In this document: positions 26,928 to 34,633 of the stretch, one piece after another
Layout: each line of letters starts with the position of its first letter
Position numbering within the stretch: position 1 is the stretch's first letter
Source: Thomasclavelia spiroformis
GTDB lineage: Bacteria; Bacillota_I; Bacilli_A; Erysipelotrichales; Coprobacillaceae
Reading direction: 5' to 3'
Assembly: GCA_016901755.1 (NCBI GenBank)
Contig: JACJKV010000021.1
Coordinates: 1-50,254 of the forward strand
Length of the DNA stretch: 50,254 nucleotides
Program-made: the position numbers and the translations under genes
The notes under the pieces: generated by a model
What the model was told of the DNA's origin: nothing
The model's input: the letters and a program-made list of their open reading frames with translations, nothing else
Database searches by the model: none

Positions 26928-27869
26928 ATGAAATATTTAATTGACCCAATGGATTTAAGTGTTGAAGATATCGATGAGCTTATTGCTATAGCCAATGACA
27001 TTATTAAAGATAAATCACGATATCAGGATATATGTCGTCATAAAATACTGGCAACACTTTTTTTTGAACCAAGTACCAGAACCCGTTTATCTTTTGAATC
27101 AGCTATGTTATCATTAGGTGGCAGTGTTTTAGGTTTCTCAAGTGCTGATAACAGTTCGGCTGCAAAAGGAGAAAGCGTAACTGATACTATCTGGACCGTT
27201 TCATGTTATTGTGATATTATAGCTATGAGACATCCTAAAGAAGGTGCTCCGCTAGTTGCTTCCAGAAGAAGCAAAGTACCTCTGATCAATGCTGGTGATG
27301 GTGGTCACAACCATCCAACCCAGACTTTGACTGATTTATTGACAATTTCCCGTGAAAAAGGAAGACTGCATGATCTGACTATTGGTTTCTGTGGTGATTT
27401 GAAATTTGGACGTACTGTTCATTCTTTGACAAAAGCTTTGTCAAGATATGAAAACATTCATTTCGTCTTCATTTCACCAGAAGAATTAAAAATTCCTGAG
27501 TATCTGAAAAATGACTTACTGGAAGAAAAAAATCTGGACTATAAAGAAGTACGCAGTATTGAAGAAGTCATCGATGAATTAGATATTCTTTATATGACTC
27601 GTGTCCAAAAAGAAAGGTTCTTTAATGAACAGGACTACATCCGTCTGAAAGATACCTATATCTTAGATCTGAAAAAACTTAAAAATTCTAAACCAGATTT
27701 AACCATTTTACATCCGTTACCTCGTGTCAATGAGATTGCAACTGAGGTCGATGATGATCCACGTGCCAAATATTTTGACCAGGTTCAAAATGGCCGTTAC
27801 ATGAGAATGGCATTAATATTAAAAATGTTAGGATTAGAAAATGAGGTAAACAGAAATGAAGATCGATAG
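26928..27869 (+). CDS. pyrB: Aspartate carbamoyltransferase, catalytic subunit
   Basis: 313 aa, typical length. It joins carbamoyl phosphate and aspartate in the second step of pyrimidine synthesis. The carbamoyl-phosphate loop [13 protein letters not shown], the HPTQTLTD block and the HPLPRVNEI loop are intact. The start is ATG 26928 with AAAGGA nine bases upstream; an earlier in-frame ATG (26910) precedes that ribosome site. The gene overlaps pyrI by 14 bases. With PyrI it should form the allosteric c6r6 holoenzyme known from enteric bacteria. Confidence 0.97.
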   Translation: MKYLIDPMDLSVEDIDELIAIANDIIKDKSRYQDICRHKILATLFFEPSTRTRLSFESAMLSLGGSVLGFSSADNSSAAKGESVTDTIWTVSCYCDIIAMRHPKEGAPLVASRRSKVPLINAGDGGHNHPTQTLTDLLTISREKGRLHDLTIGFCGDLKFGRTVHSLTKALSRYENIHFVFISPEELKIPEYLKNDLLEEKNLDYKEVRSIEEVIDELDILYMTRVQKERFFNEQDYIRLKDTYILDLKKLKNSKPDLTILHPLPRVNEIATEVDDDPRAKYFDQVQNGRYMRMALILKMLGLENEVNRNEDR

Positions 27870-28281
27870 TATTAAAAATGGAATTGTCTTAGATCATATC
27901 AGTGCCGGTAATGCAATGAAGGTCTATGATGCTTTAGGTTTAGACAAATTAGACTGCAGTGTAGCTATTATCAAAAATGTCAAATCTAATAAAATGGGAA
28001 AAAAAGATATTTTAAAAATAGACAATGAATTAACAATAGATTTTGAAGTATTAGGCTATTTAGATCCTAATATTACAGTATGTATCATTAAAGATGGAAA
28101 TCTGATTGAAAAAAAGAAATTAAAACTTCCACAAAAAATCGTTAATATTGAAAAATGCAAAAATCCAAGATGCATTACTTCAGTAGAACCTGATTTAGAT
28201 CATATTTTCTACTTGGCAAATGAGAAAAAAAGAATTTATCGATGCATGTACTGTGAATCAAAAGCTGAACATAAGGGATAA
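27856..28281 (+). CDS. pyrI: Aspartate carbamoyltransferase, regulatory subunit
   Basis: 141 aa. PyrI binds CTP/ATP and tunes PyrB. The N-terminal nucleotide-binding domain ([15 protein letters not shown]) is followed by a Zn domain with C101-x4-C106 and C130-x2-C133. It overlaps pyrB by 14 bases with its own GAGGT site, so translation is coupled. PyrI is absent from Bacillus but present in several anaerobic Firmicutes. A hairpin without a T run covers its stop codon, and tRNA-Thr begins 12 bases downstream. Confidence 0.95.
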   Translation: MKIDSIKNGIVLDHISAGNAMKVYDALGLDKLDCSVAIIKNVKSNKMGKKDILKIDNELTIDFEVLGYLDPNITVCIIKDGNLIEKKKLKLPQKIVNIEKCKNPRCITSVEPDLDHIFYLANEKKRIYRCMYCESKAEHKG

Positions 28282-28290
28282 TTCCCTTAT
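28271..28290 (+). other. Hairpin between pyrI and tRNA-Thr
   Basis: A perfect 8-bp stem (ATAAGGGA/TCCCTTAT, loop TAAT) covers the pyrI stop. It lacks a T run, so it may mark a processing point or weak terminator rather than a full stop. Confidence 0.5.
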
Positions 28291-28293
28291 CTC

Positions 28294-28369
28294 GCTGGAG
28301 TAGCTCCAACGGTAGAGCAACTGACTCGTAATCAGTAGGTTGTCGGTTCGAATCCGATCTCCAGCACCA
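28294..28369 (+). tRNA. tRNA-Thr (anticodon CGT)
   Basis: 76 bases with a full cloverleaf: 7-bp acceptor stem (GCTGGAG/CTCCAGC), T arm with GGTTCGAATCC, anticodon loop CTCGTAA with CGT at 28327-28329, discriminator A and encoded CCA. It reads ACG codons. No promoter is visible between pyrI and the tRNA, so it may be transcribed with pyrBI. Confidence 0.95.
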
Positions 28370-28372
28370 TTA

Positions 28373-28417
28373 AAAAAAAACCAATATGTGAGATTTTCAC
28401 ATTATTGGTTCTTTTTA
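28373..28417. terminator. Bidirectional terminator shared by tRNA-Thr and bsh
   Basis: A long near-perfect stem (28379-28391 with 28397-28410) is flanked by nine A on the left and a T run on the right. It covers the bsh stop codon. Confidence 0.85.
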
Positions 28418-29382
28418 TTTTGGACAATTATATCATTTTGTTTTAAAGCAAAAACCATGAGCGAAGATGTATCAAGATCTTCCAAAAACATATCTACTCC
28501 ATTAACGCAGCTGTTATCGTAGGTAGTATAATAATATATTCCCTGATTCAAATTACAGCAGGAACTATAAACCGTGATATCATCACCATTTCCCGTTTTA
28601 ACACTGCCTTTAGGCATCGCCACAGCATTTAAAATATGAAAAAACTGATGAACGCTTGCCTTTTCTGTTTTTTCCTGGGGAGAATTCATTTTAATAAAAG
28701 CTGCACGTACAAAACGTGACAGGGATGAAAAATCTCCTGGCATTCCTAATGCGCCCATACCCTGACAGTCAGGACGTAAGGTCAGCTGAGATGAAAAAAG
28801 ATTTTCAGGCTGTTTTGATGACAGAGCCATATAATGATTCAACATATATTTTGCATAGGCAAATGGTGGATTGTTGGTCAAAACCCCTATTTCATTATTT
28901 TCAATATGCAATCCAGATTGCATATATTCAACAGTGATCGTCTCAAAAGCATCAGCAATCATCCAATGCAAAGGTGCATTGTTTAATTCTGCTGAAAAAG
29001 AGAAGTCAACAATATTGGTCTGTTTCAGCAGCTGTTTTGCTTCTTGGACATTTTGGCATTGTGCTAAGATCCAGGGAATAAGCTCGAATGGTGCAATATT
29101 GCTTTTGTCCTGACAGCATTTGGCATAGTAAGCATTATCAGGAAAATTCAAACCTGCTATCGCCAGACCTTTTTCATTCATGGCATCGTAATATAAAGGG
29201 TATTCATTGACAACATAAGCCATCCCTATTATTGCATAATGGTCAGCAATAGTTTTTTCTTTTTTAAAATCAAAAGCAAAATGACGTGGTGTAATGACGA
29301 TTTCTTCTTGATGATGATAATTTAAATCCAGATTTCTGCCAAAATAATGATCATGGCCATGATAAGTAATTGCAGTACACAT
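28402..29382 (-). CDS. bsh: Bile salt hydrolase / choloylglycine hydrolase
   Basis: 326 aa Ntn hydrolase (family C59), without signal peptide. It deconjugates glycine- or taurine-linked bile salts; some relatives cleave penicillin V or N-acyl homoserine lactones. The nucleophile C2 is exposed after Met removal (MCTAITYHGHDHYFGRNLD). Other catalytic residues fit: R16, D19, N79 (GLNFP), N170 (TNNP) and R223 (SSLSRFVRA). The complete set and the bile-type N-terminus favour bile salt hydrolase over acylase. AAGGAGG precedes the ATG. It is transcribed alone and shares its terminator with tRNA-Thr. Confidence 0.92.
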   Translation of the reverse strand: MCTAITYHGHDHYFGRNLDLNYHHQEEIVITPRHFAFDFKKEKTIADHYAIIGMAYVVNEYPLYYDAMNEKGLAIAGLNFPDNAYYAKCCQDKSNIAPFELIPWILAQCQNVQEAKQLLKQTNIVDFSFSAELNNAPLHWMIADAFETITVEYMQSGLHIENNEIGVLTNNPPFAYAKYMLNHYMALSSKQPENLFSSQLTLRPDCQGMGALGMPGDFSSLSRFVRAAFIKMNSPQEKTEKASVHQFFHILNAVAMPKGSVKTGNGDDITVYSSCCNLNQGIYYYTTYDNSCVNGVDMFLEDLDTSSLMVFALKQNDIIVQNKKNQ

Positions 29383-29457
29383 AACATTTCCTCCTTGTTT
29401 AGGATAGTCAAATTCACCTTTTTTATGATATCTTAATTATAGCAAAGGAGAATTATT

Positions 29458-31659
29458 ATGCCAATTTCATATCATCATTCAACAAAAACATTTCATTTAT
29501 TTAATGACCAGATCAGTTATATTTTTAAAATTCTGCCAAGTCATGATCTGGCACAGCTTTATTTTGGTAAAAGAATTCATGATAAAGAAAATTTTGACTA
29601 TCTGCTGGAACTCGCCCACCGTCCAATGTCACCCTGTTACTATCAGGGAAATCTAAATTATTCACGTGAACATATTAAACAGGAATTTCCATTAGCATTT
29701 ACTGGTGACTACAAAATACCAGCTATTGATGTAAAATTAACAAATGGCAGTCGTGTACTGGATTTTGAATATAGTAACCATGAAATAATCGCTGGAAAAA
29801 GCAAGTTACCGGGTTTACCAGCCACCCATTGTCAATCTGAAGAAGAGGCTACTACCTTAAAAATCTGTCTGACTGACAGACTGATCAATTTAAAACTGGT
29901 ATTATCATATACTATTTTCGAAAAATTACCTGTTATCGCCAGAAACAGTTATATCCAGAATTTAAATGTTGAACCCATTGAGCTTGACAGTCTGATGTCT
30001 TTGTCACTTGATCTGCCCGATAGTGACTATGATCTGATCGAACTCACCGGTGCCTGGGCACGAGAAAGATATATTCAGGAAAGACCGATTGGCGAAGGTT
30101 TGCAGTCAATCAGTTCACTGCGTGGTCATTCTTCTCATCACTTTAATCCTTTTATTGCTTTGAAAAGAAAAAACTGTGATGAAAATACTGGCGAAGTATT
30201 AGGCTTTTCACTGGTTTACAGCGGTAACTTCACGATGAATGTTGAAGTCGACACTTATCATGTCTGTCGTGTGCAAGCTGGTATTCATCCGGCAACTTTT
30301 TCGTATACTTTAGACTTTCAGCAGTCATTTCAGTCACCAGAAGCCTTAATAGTCTACAGTGATCAGGGACTCAACGGCATGTCCTACAGTTTTCATCAGC
30401 TCTTTAACCATTATCTGATCAATGGTATTCACCAGTACCAGACTAGTCCCATTCTAATCAATAACTGGGAAGGCACTTATTTCGATTTTAATGAAAAACA
30501 ATTATTAGCAATGGCCCAAAAAGCTAAAGATCTGGGAATCGAATTATTTGTACTTGATGATGGCTGGTTTGGCAACCGTAACGATGATACCAGCAGTTTG
30601 GGAGACTGGTTTGTCAACAGAGAAAAACTACCTCATGGATTGTCTTTTCTTGCTGAAAATATTCACAATATAGGCTTACAGTTTGGACTTTGGTTCGAAA
30701 GTGAAATGATCAGCGAACGCTCTTTACTGTATCAAATGCATCCTGATTGGGTATTACGTACTCCTGAACGTCATTGCAGTCATGGTCGCAATCAGTATGT
30801 TCTTGATTTTTCCAATCCCCACGTTGTCACACATATTGATAATATGATGAGCAGCATTATCGAAGAAGGTCAACTGGACTATATCAAATGGGATATGAAC
30901 CGCAGTATTTCTGAAGCCTATTCTTATTATCAGACACAACAGGGCTGTCTTTATCATGAATATATTTTAGGGGTCTACCGTCTTTATGATCATCTTAAAA
31001 ACCGCTATCCACATATTCTTTTTGAATCATGTGCCAGTGGTGGAGGAAGATTTGATCCTGGTATGCTCTATTATGCACCTCAGACCTGGACCAGTGATAA
31101 TACCGATGCGGTAGAAAGGCTGAAAATACAGTATGGAACTTCATTGGTCTATCCTCTTTCGGTCATGGGCAGCCATGTCAGTGCGGTGCCTAATCATCAG
31201 CTTAAAAGAACAACATCTCTAGAATTCCGTGGTCATGTAGCCTGCTTTGGAACTTTTGGCTATGAATTGGATATTCTGCAATTAAGTAAAAAAGAACAGA
31301 ACTGTATCAGCAAACAGATTCAGTTCATGAAAAAATATCGTCAACTATTGCAATACGGTCGCTTTTATCGCCTTAAAAGCCCTTTTAAAGGAAATGAAAC
31401 AATCTGGATGGTCGTTTCAGACAGCCAAAGCCTGGCAATCGTCGGTTATTATCGAATCTTACAGGAAGTCAATGTTGGTTATCGTCGTATTAGACTTGCT
31501 GGTTTAGATGCTAATAAACTGTATACCATTAATGGTCAGGATTATTATGGTGATGAACTAATGAATCTGGGATTATTGATTTCTGATGAATCATGTGGCG
31601 AAAATCATGGACAAAAAGGTGACTTTCAGTCCCGTTTATACATTATTAAAGAAAAATAA
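29458..31659 (+). CDS. aga: Alpha-galactosidase, GH36
   Basis: 733 aa, full GH36 length, no signal peptide. It releases galactose from raffinose-family oligosaccharides and melibiose. An N-terminal beta-supersandwich is followed by the barrel with LDDGWFG, nucleophile Asp in YIKWDMNR (about residue 480) and acid/base Asp in WTSDNTDA (about 545). ESCASGGGRFD, a family signature, lies between them. AAAGGAGAA precedes the ATG. No transporter or regulator is adjacent; it may depend on a sugar uptake system elsewhere. It is divergent from bsh across 75 bases. Confidence 0.96.
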   Translation: MPISYHHSTKTFHLFNDQISYIFKILPSHDLAQLYFGKRIHDKENFDYLLELAHRPMSPCYYQGNLNYSREHIKQEFPLAFTGDYKIPAIDVKLTNGSRVLDFEYSNHEIIAGKSKLPGLPATHCQSEEEATTLKICLTDRLINLKLVLSYTIFEKLPVIARNSYIQNLNVEPIELDSLMSLSLDLPDSDYDLIELTGAWARERYIQERPIGEGLQSISSLRGHSSHHFNPFIALKRKNCDENTGEVLGFSLVYSGNFTMNVEVDTYHVCRVQAGIHPATFSYTLDFQQSFQSPEALIVYSDQGLNGMSYSFHQLFNHYLINGIHQYQTSPILINNWEGTYFDFNEKQLLAMAQKAKDLGIELFVLDDGWFGNRNDDTSSLGDWFVNREKLPHGLSFLAENIHNIGLQFGLWFESEMISERSLLYQMHPDWVLRTPERHCSHGRNQYVLDFSNPHVVTHIDNMMSSIIEEGQLDYIKWDMNRSISEAYSYYQTQQGCLYHEYILGVYRLYDHLKNRYPHILFESCASGGGRFDPGMLYYAPQTWTSDNTDAVERLKIQYGTSLVYPLSVMGSHVSAVPNHQLKRTTSLEFRGHVACFGTFGYELDILQLSKKEQNCISKQIQFMKKYRQLLQYGRFYRLKSPFKGNETIWMVVSDSQSLAIVGYYRILQEVNVGYRRIRLAGLDANKLYTINGQDYYGDELMNLGLLISDESCGENHGQKGDFQSRLYIIKEK

Positions 31660-31697
31660 TGATAAAATTCATATTTTTATCATTATTTTAAAAAAAA
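31653..31697 (+). terminator. aga terminator over the stop codon
   Basis: A perfect 15-bp stem (31653-31667 with 31675-31689) begins within the last codons and ends in TTTT. The very high A+T makes it weak per base pair but long. Confidence 0.75.
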
Positions 31698-31747
31698 TAC
31701 TCGATATCATTCTGACTTTCGATTACAATAAGATTAAGGATATGGTT

Positions 31748-31761
31748 TGTAACCGCTTTCA
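31748..31761. promoter_or_regulatory. cre box (CcpA site) upstream of the BrxF-like gene
   Basis: TGTAACCGCTTTCA matches the cre consensus TGWAANCGNTNWCA at all constrained positions. It lies 34 bases before the start codon, downstream of where a promoter must be, a roadblock-type position. No convincing -35/-10 pair was seen in 31690-31747. Confidence 0.6.
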
Positions 31762-31794
31762 GTCTTATTAAATATGAGAAAGGAGAAAAGACCC

Positions 31795-32220
31795 ATGAAC
31801 TTAACAGAAAAGATTGATGAACTAAATGATGCCAAATACAAATTACTGCTGATTGTTGGAGAACCAGGAAGTGGAAAATCAAAGATCATTAGAGAATACA
31901 GTCAGGAAACTGGAATTCCAATGATTGATTTAGATAAGATCTTTGTAAATACTCCATCTGATCAGCTGATGAATGAAATGAAAAATTTTCTTAAAACCTA
32001 TAATCAGAAAGTCTTACTGCTAGATAATAAAAAAACACTGTACGCAAAAGACAGCAAAATTGATTTAATGGAATTTTTAAAAGAAATCAGCCTTTCTATT
32101 CCTGTTGTAGCAACCTGGAATGGACATATTGAAAATCAGCAGCTTCATCATATAAGAAAAGACACTCTTGAAGATTTAGTTTATCCAGTCAGTAATGATT
32201 ATCACACTATATTATGTTAA
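31795..32220 (+). CDS. Small P-loop ATPase, BrxF-like
   Basis: 141 aa. Walker A is GEPGSGKS (22-29), and the likely Walker B Asp is D77 in KVLLLD. Its size, early P-loop and the C-terminal VVATWNGHIENQQL block resemble BrxF, the small P-loop protein of type 3 BREX phage-defence loci. That match is from memory of the family and is moderate. No other BREX gene (brxC, pglZ, methyltransferase, helicase) is near; neighbours are metabolic. The start is ATG 31795 with AAGGAG nine bases upstream; an earlier in-frame ATG precedes that site. A perfect cre box suggests catabolite control. Confidence 0.6.
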   Translation: MNLTEKIDELNDAKYKLLLIVGEPGSGKSKIIREYSQETGIPMIDLDKIFVNTPSDQLMNEMKNFLKTYNQKVLLLDNKKTLYAKDSKIDLMEFLKEISLSIPVVATWNGHIENQQLHHIRKDTLEDLVYPVSNDYHTILC

Positions 32221-32222
32221 AT

Positions 32223-32259
32223 AAAAAAGGGATATTTCGTAAGAAATGTCCCTATTTTT
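32223..32259. terminator. Bidirectional terminator shared by the BrxF-like and tig-like genes
   Basis: The hairpin 32229-32252 (GGGA/TCCC plus ATTTC/GAAAT stems) is flanked by six A on the left and ATTTTT on the right. It reaches the tig-like stop codon. Confidence 0.8.
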
Positions 32260-33202
32260 CTATAGCATGATTAATAATGATGCGACTTGCCTGCATACGG
32301 CATAAATCACGTTTGAAACCTTCTAAATCAATTTTTTCTAAAACTTCATCTTTTGACAGCTGATTAGCTTTTGCAACCATATCAAGCTGTTCTTCTAAAA
32401 CATCAGGAGTAACTTCAAGATTTTCTGTTTTAACGATTTCATCAATCAGCACTTCTAGTTTAGCTTGCTGTGTAGCAGCAGGTTTAATCTGTTCTTTAAG
32501 TGTTTCCACAGTCATTCCTGTCATCTGCAGATATTGATCTAACTGCATACCCTGACTGGCAATCTGATTAGCTAAATATGACATTTGTCTGTCGATTGCC
32601 TGATCAATTGCTTCTTCATCTAATTCTACTTCACTGTCAGCCATAAATTTATCAAAGATCATATTTTCTTTTTTGATCTCATAATCCTGATCATGCTGTT
32701 GCTGTAAACCGTTTTTAATGAAAGATTTCAGATCTTCAACAGTTTTTAATTCTGGCATATTTAATGTTGCCACAAATTCATCATTTAGTTCTGCTTCTTT
32801 TTTTACTGATAATTTAGAAACTGTAACTTTGAAAACAACATCTTGACCAGCAAGATCGCTCGCTCCATAGTTTTCAGGAAATGTTAAATTCAAATCTCTT
32901 GTTTCTTTAATTTTCATACCAATCATCTGATCTTCAAAACCTGGGATAAATGTTCCTGATCCAATTTCCAGATCATAATCATTTCCACTTCCACCTTCAA
33001 AAGCGACACCATCTTTTAATCCAATAAAATTGATAGTAGCGATATCACCTTTTTCAACAGTATCACCATCTTTTTCTATTTTCTGTGAAGATTGCGCTAA
33101 AATCATTTGAATTTGCTGATCAACTTCACTATCAGTTGGCAGTGTTTTTTCCAGACTGAATTCGATACCTTTGTATGATCCTAATTTTAATACTTTACTC
33201 AT
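32252..33202 (-). CDS. Trigger factor-like PPIase lacking the ribosome-binding domain
   Basis: 316 aa against about 430 for trigger factor. It starts at the linker (LGSYKGIEFSLEK), then has the FKBP-type prolyl isomerase domain (about 35-130, with GFEDQMIGMKIKE) and the SurA-like C-terminal chaperone domain. The N-terminal ribosome-binding domain of about 110 residues with the GFRxGKxP loop is absent. It is not a truncation: AGAAAGGAAA precedes the ATG, and the upstream bases hold the next gene's terminator. There is no signal peptide. A cytoplasmic, ribosome-independent chaperone is likely; a full trigger factor may exist elsewhere. Confidence 0.85.
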   Translation of the reverse strand: MSKVLKLGSYKGIEFSLEKTLPTDSEVDQQIQMILAQSSQKIEKDGDTVEKGDIATINFIGLKDGVAFEGGSGNDYDLEIGSGTFIPGFEDQMIGMKIKETRDLNLTFPENYGASDLAGQDVVFKVTVSKLSVKKEAELNDEFVATLNMPELKTVEDLKSFIKNGLQQQHDQDYEIKKENMIFDKFMADSEVELDEEAIDQAIDRQMSYLANQIASQGMQLDQYLQMTGMTVETLKEQIKPAATQQAKLEVLIDEIVKTENLEVTPDVLEEQLDMVAKANQLSKDEVLEKIDLEGFKRDLCRMQASRIIINHAIEK

Positions 33203-33272
33203 GATAATATTTCCTTTCTCTAAACTGCGCGCTTATTTTACCATATTATCATAAACAACACAACATAACAGT

Positions 33273-33302
33273 AAAAAGCAGACAATATCATGTCTGCTTT
33301 TT
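33273..33302. terminator. Terminator of the three-gene ABC operon
   Basis: A perfect 12-bp stem (AAAAAGCAGACA 33273-33284 with 33291-33302) lies just past the stop at 33307. It looks bidirectional. Confidence 0.88.
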
Positions 33303-33306
33303 ACCG

Positions 33307-33831
33307 CTAATTATAACTTGCACCCTGACGAGGATAATCTAATCCATGTTTTTTTGCTATCTTTTTAAAGTTGGCCTGCAACCATCTTGTTCTTGCCAAA
33401 GTATCGCGATGATGTTCAAAAATGTCAAAAACTCCTATTGGATCTTCAATCTGAAACGGCATTTGCTTTAAATAATCAATGACATCGTTAGCTGTTTGCA
33501 TATTTTGGACTTCAAATTTATAGATTCGTTCTCCTACATATATATCAAAATCAAGATAAAAGCGAAATTCTGAAAATACTCCAAAAATATGGAATCGCGC
33601 TGCCATTTTTAAAACAAATCGATCAATATCCTTTAATGAAATAACAACTTGCTCCTGATAAGGATTGATGAATTCCAGACAATCATGCTTCATATATAAT
33701 GGTTTGCGGTTTTTGAGCACTTTTTCATCAATTTTCATACCATCACATAGACCATAAACAATGAGTCTTTTATCATACATCTTATTTTCTTTTTCTTTTC
33801 CTAAATCGATGATTTTAATCTTTTCACTCAT
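33307..33831 (-). CDS. Hypothetical protein, third gene of the ABC operon
   Basis: 174 aa, not recognised. No signal peptide or membrane segment. The middle (about 45-120) alternates short beta-like and charged stretches (LYMKHDCLEFINP, FHIFGVFSEFRFYLDFDIYVG) and could be a PH-like or split beta domain; the C-terminal 40 residues are basic and helical. The start is ATG 33831, eight bases inside the ATPase gene, after GGGAGG; an upstream in-frame start precedes that site. Overlap with the ATPase gene makes it a probable partner or regulator of the transporter. Confidence 0.72.
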   Translation of the reverse strand: MSEKIKIIDLGKEKENKMYDKRLIVYGLCDGMKIDEKVLKNRKPLYMKHDCLEFINPYQEQVVISLKDIDRFVLKMAARFHIFGVFSEFRFYLDFDIYVGERIYKFEVQNMQTANDVIDYLKQMPFQIEDPIGVFDIFEHHRDTLARTRWLQANFKKIAKKHGLDYPRQGASYN

Positions 33832-34633
33832 TTTCTTTTCCTCCCTGATTACCAATCATAAATTTTTTTAATAAACTGTCTTGCGTAGTCACTTGCACAA
33901 TTGCCTGATAAAATTCTTCCTGTGAAGCATTATTACGATTTATAACAGTTTGAATACTGCCATCTCTTAAATAAAAGAACTTTTTGGCATAGCTGGCAAT
34001 CATACTGTCATGGGTAACAAGTATAATGGCTATTCCTTTTTGATTCAGCTTTGATAATAACGATAATACTTCATGCGAATTTTCACTATCAAGATTTCCC
34101 GTAGGTTCATCACAAACAATGAGCTTCGGGTGACTTACTATGGCTCTGGCAATTGCTGCTCTTTGTTTTTCTCCACCTGAACATTCCTGTGGTTTTTTAT
34201 ATAATATATGACTAATGTTTAAGGTTTTGGCAATATCATTAATTCTTTCATAAGTATCCTGAACATCATTTTTAGATAGGATCAGTGGTGTAGCTATATT
34301 ATCAAAAACTGATAATGATGAAACAAGATTATGATTCTGAAAAATAAAGCCCAGATATTTTCTTCTAAAATCGCTCAATTCATTATCTTTCATTGTTTTC
34401 ACTGATTTACCTAAAATACTGATAGTACCTGAAGTAACTTTATCTAATGAAGAAATGCAGTTTAACAGCGTGCTTTTTCCACTGCCACTAGGACCCATTA
34501 CTGCGATAAAATCTCCTTCATCTACAATAAAATCAACATTGGAAAGTGCATAATAATTCATTCCTCTTTTTAAATAGATATCAGCATCATATACTTTTGA
34601 AATGTTATTCGCTTCGATTAAGATATTTGACAT
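33824..34633 (-). CDS. ABC transporter ATP-binding protein (BceA/LolD/MacB type)
   Basis: 269 aa. Walker A GPSGSGKST, Q-loop FQNHNL, signature SGGEKQRAAIARA and Walker B LIVCDEPTGNLD are complete. The TGNLD form marks the MacB/LolD/BceA branch, which works with FtsX-like permeases in peptide resistance, lipoprotein release or cell division rather than nutrient uptake. About 40 residues follow the usual end. The start ATG follows AAGGAGG and lies 29 bases inside the permease gene. It is the middle gene of permease-ATPase-unknown protein. Confidence 0.92.
   Translation of the reverse strand: MSNILIEANNISKVYDADIYLKRGMNYYALSNVDFIVDEGDFIAVMGPSGSGKSTLLNCISSLDKVTSGTISILGKSVKTMKDNELSDFRRKYLGFIFQNHNLVSSLSVFDNIATPLILSKNDVQDTYERINDIAKTLNISHILYKKPQECSGGEKQRAAIARAIVSHPKLIVCDEPTGNLDSENSHEVLSLLSKLNQKGIAIILVTHDSMIASYAKKFFYLRDGSIQTVINRNNASQEEFYQAIVQVTTQDSLLKKFMIGNQGGKENE

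Noticed and set aside
30754-30957. Antisense ORF inside alpha-galactosidase, and similar antisense ORFs in mfd, glgP, ptsI and others
   Set aside because: Each lies opposite a well-conserved gene, lacks a ribosome site and shows no family motif.
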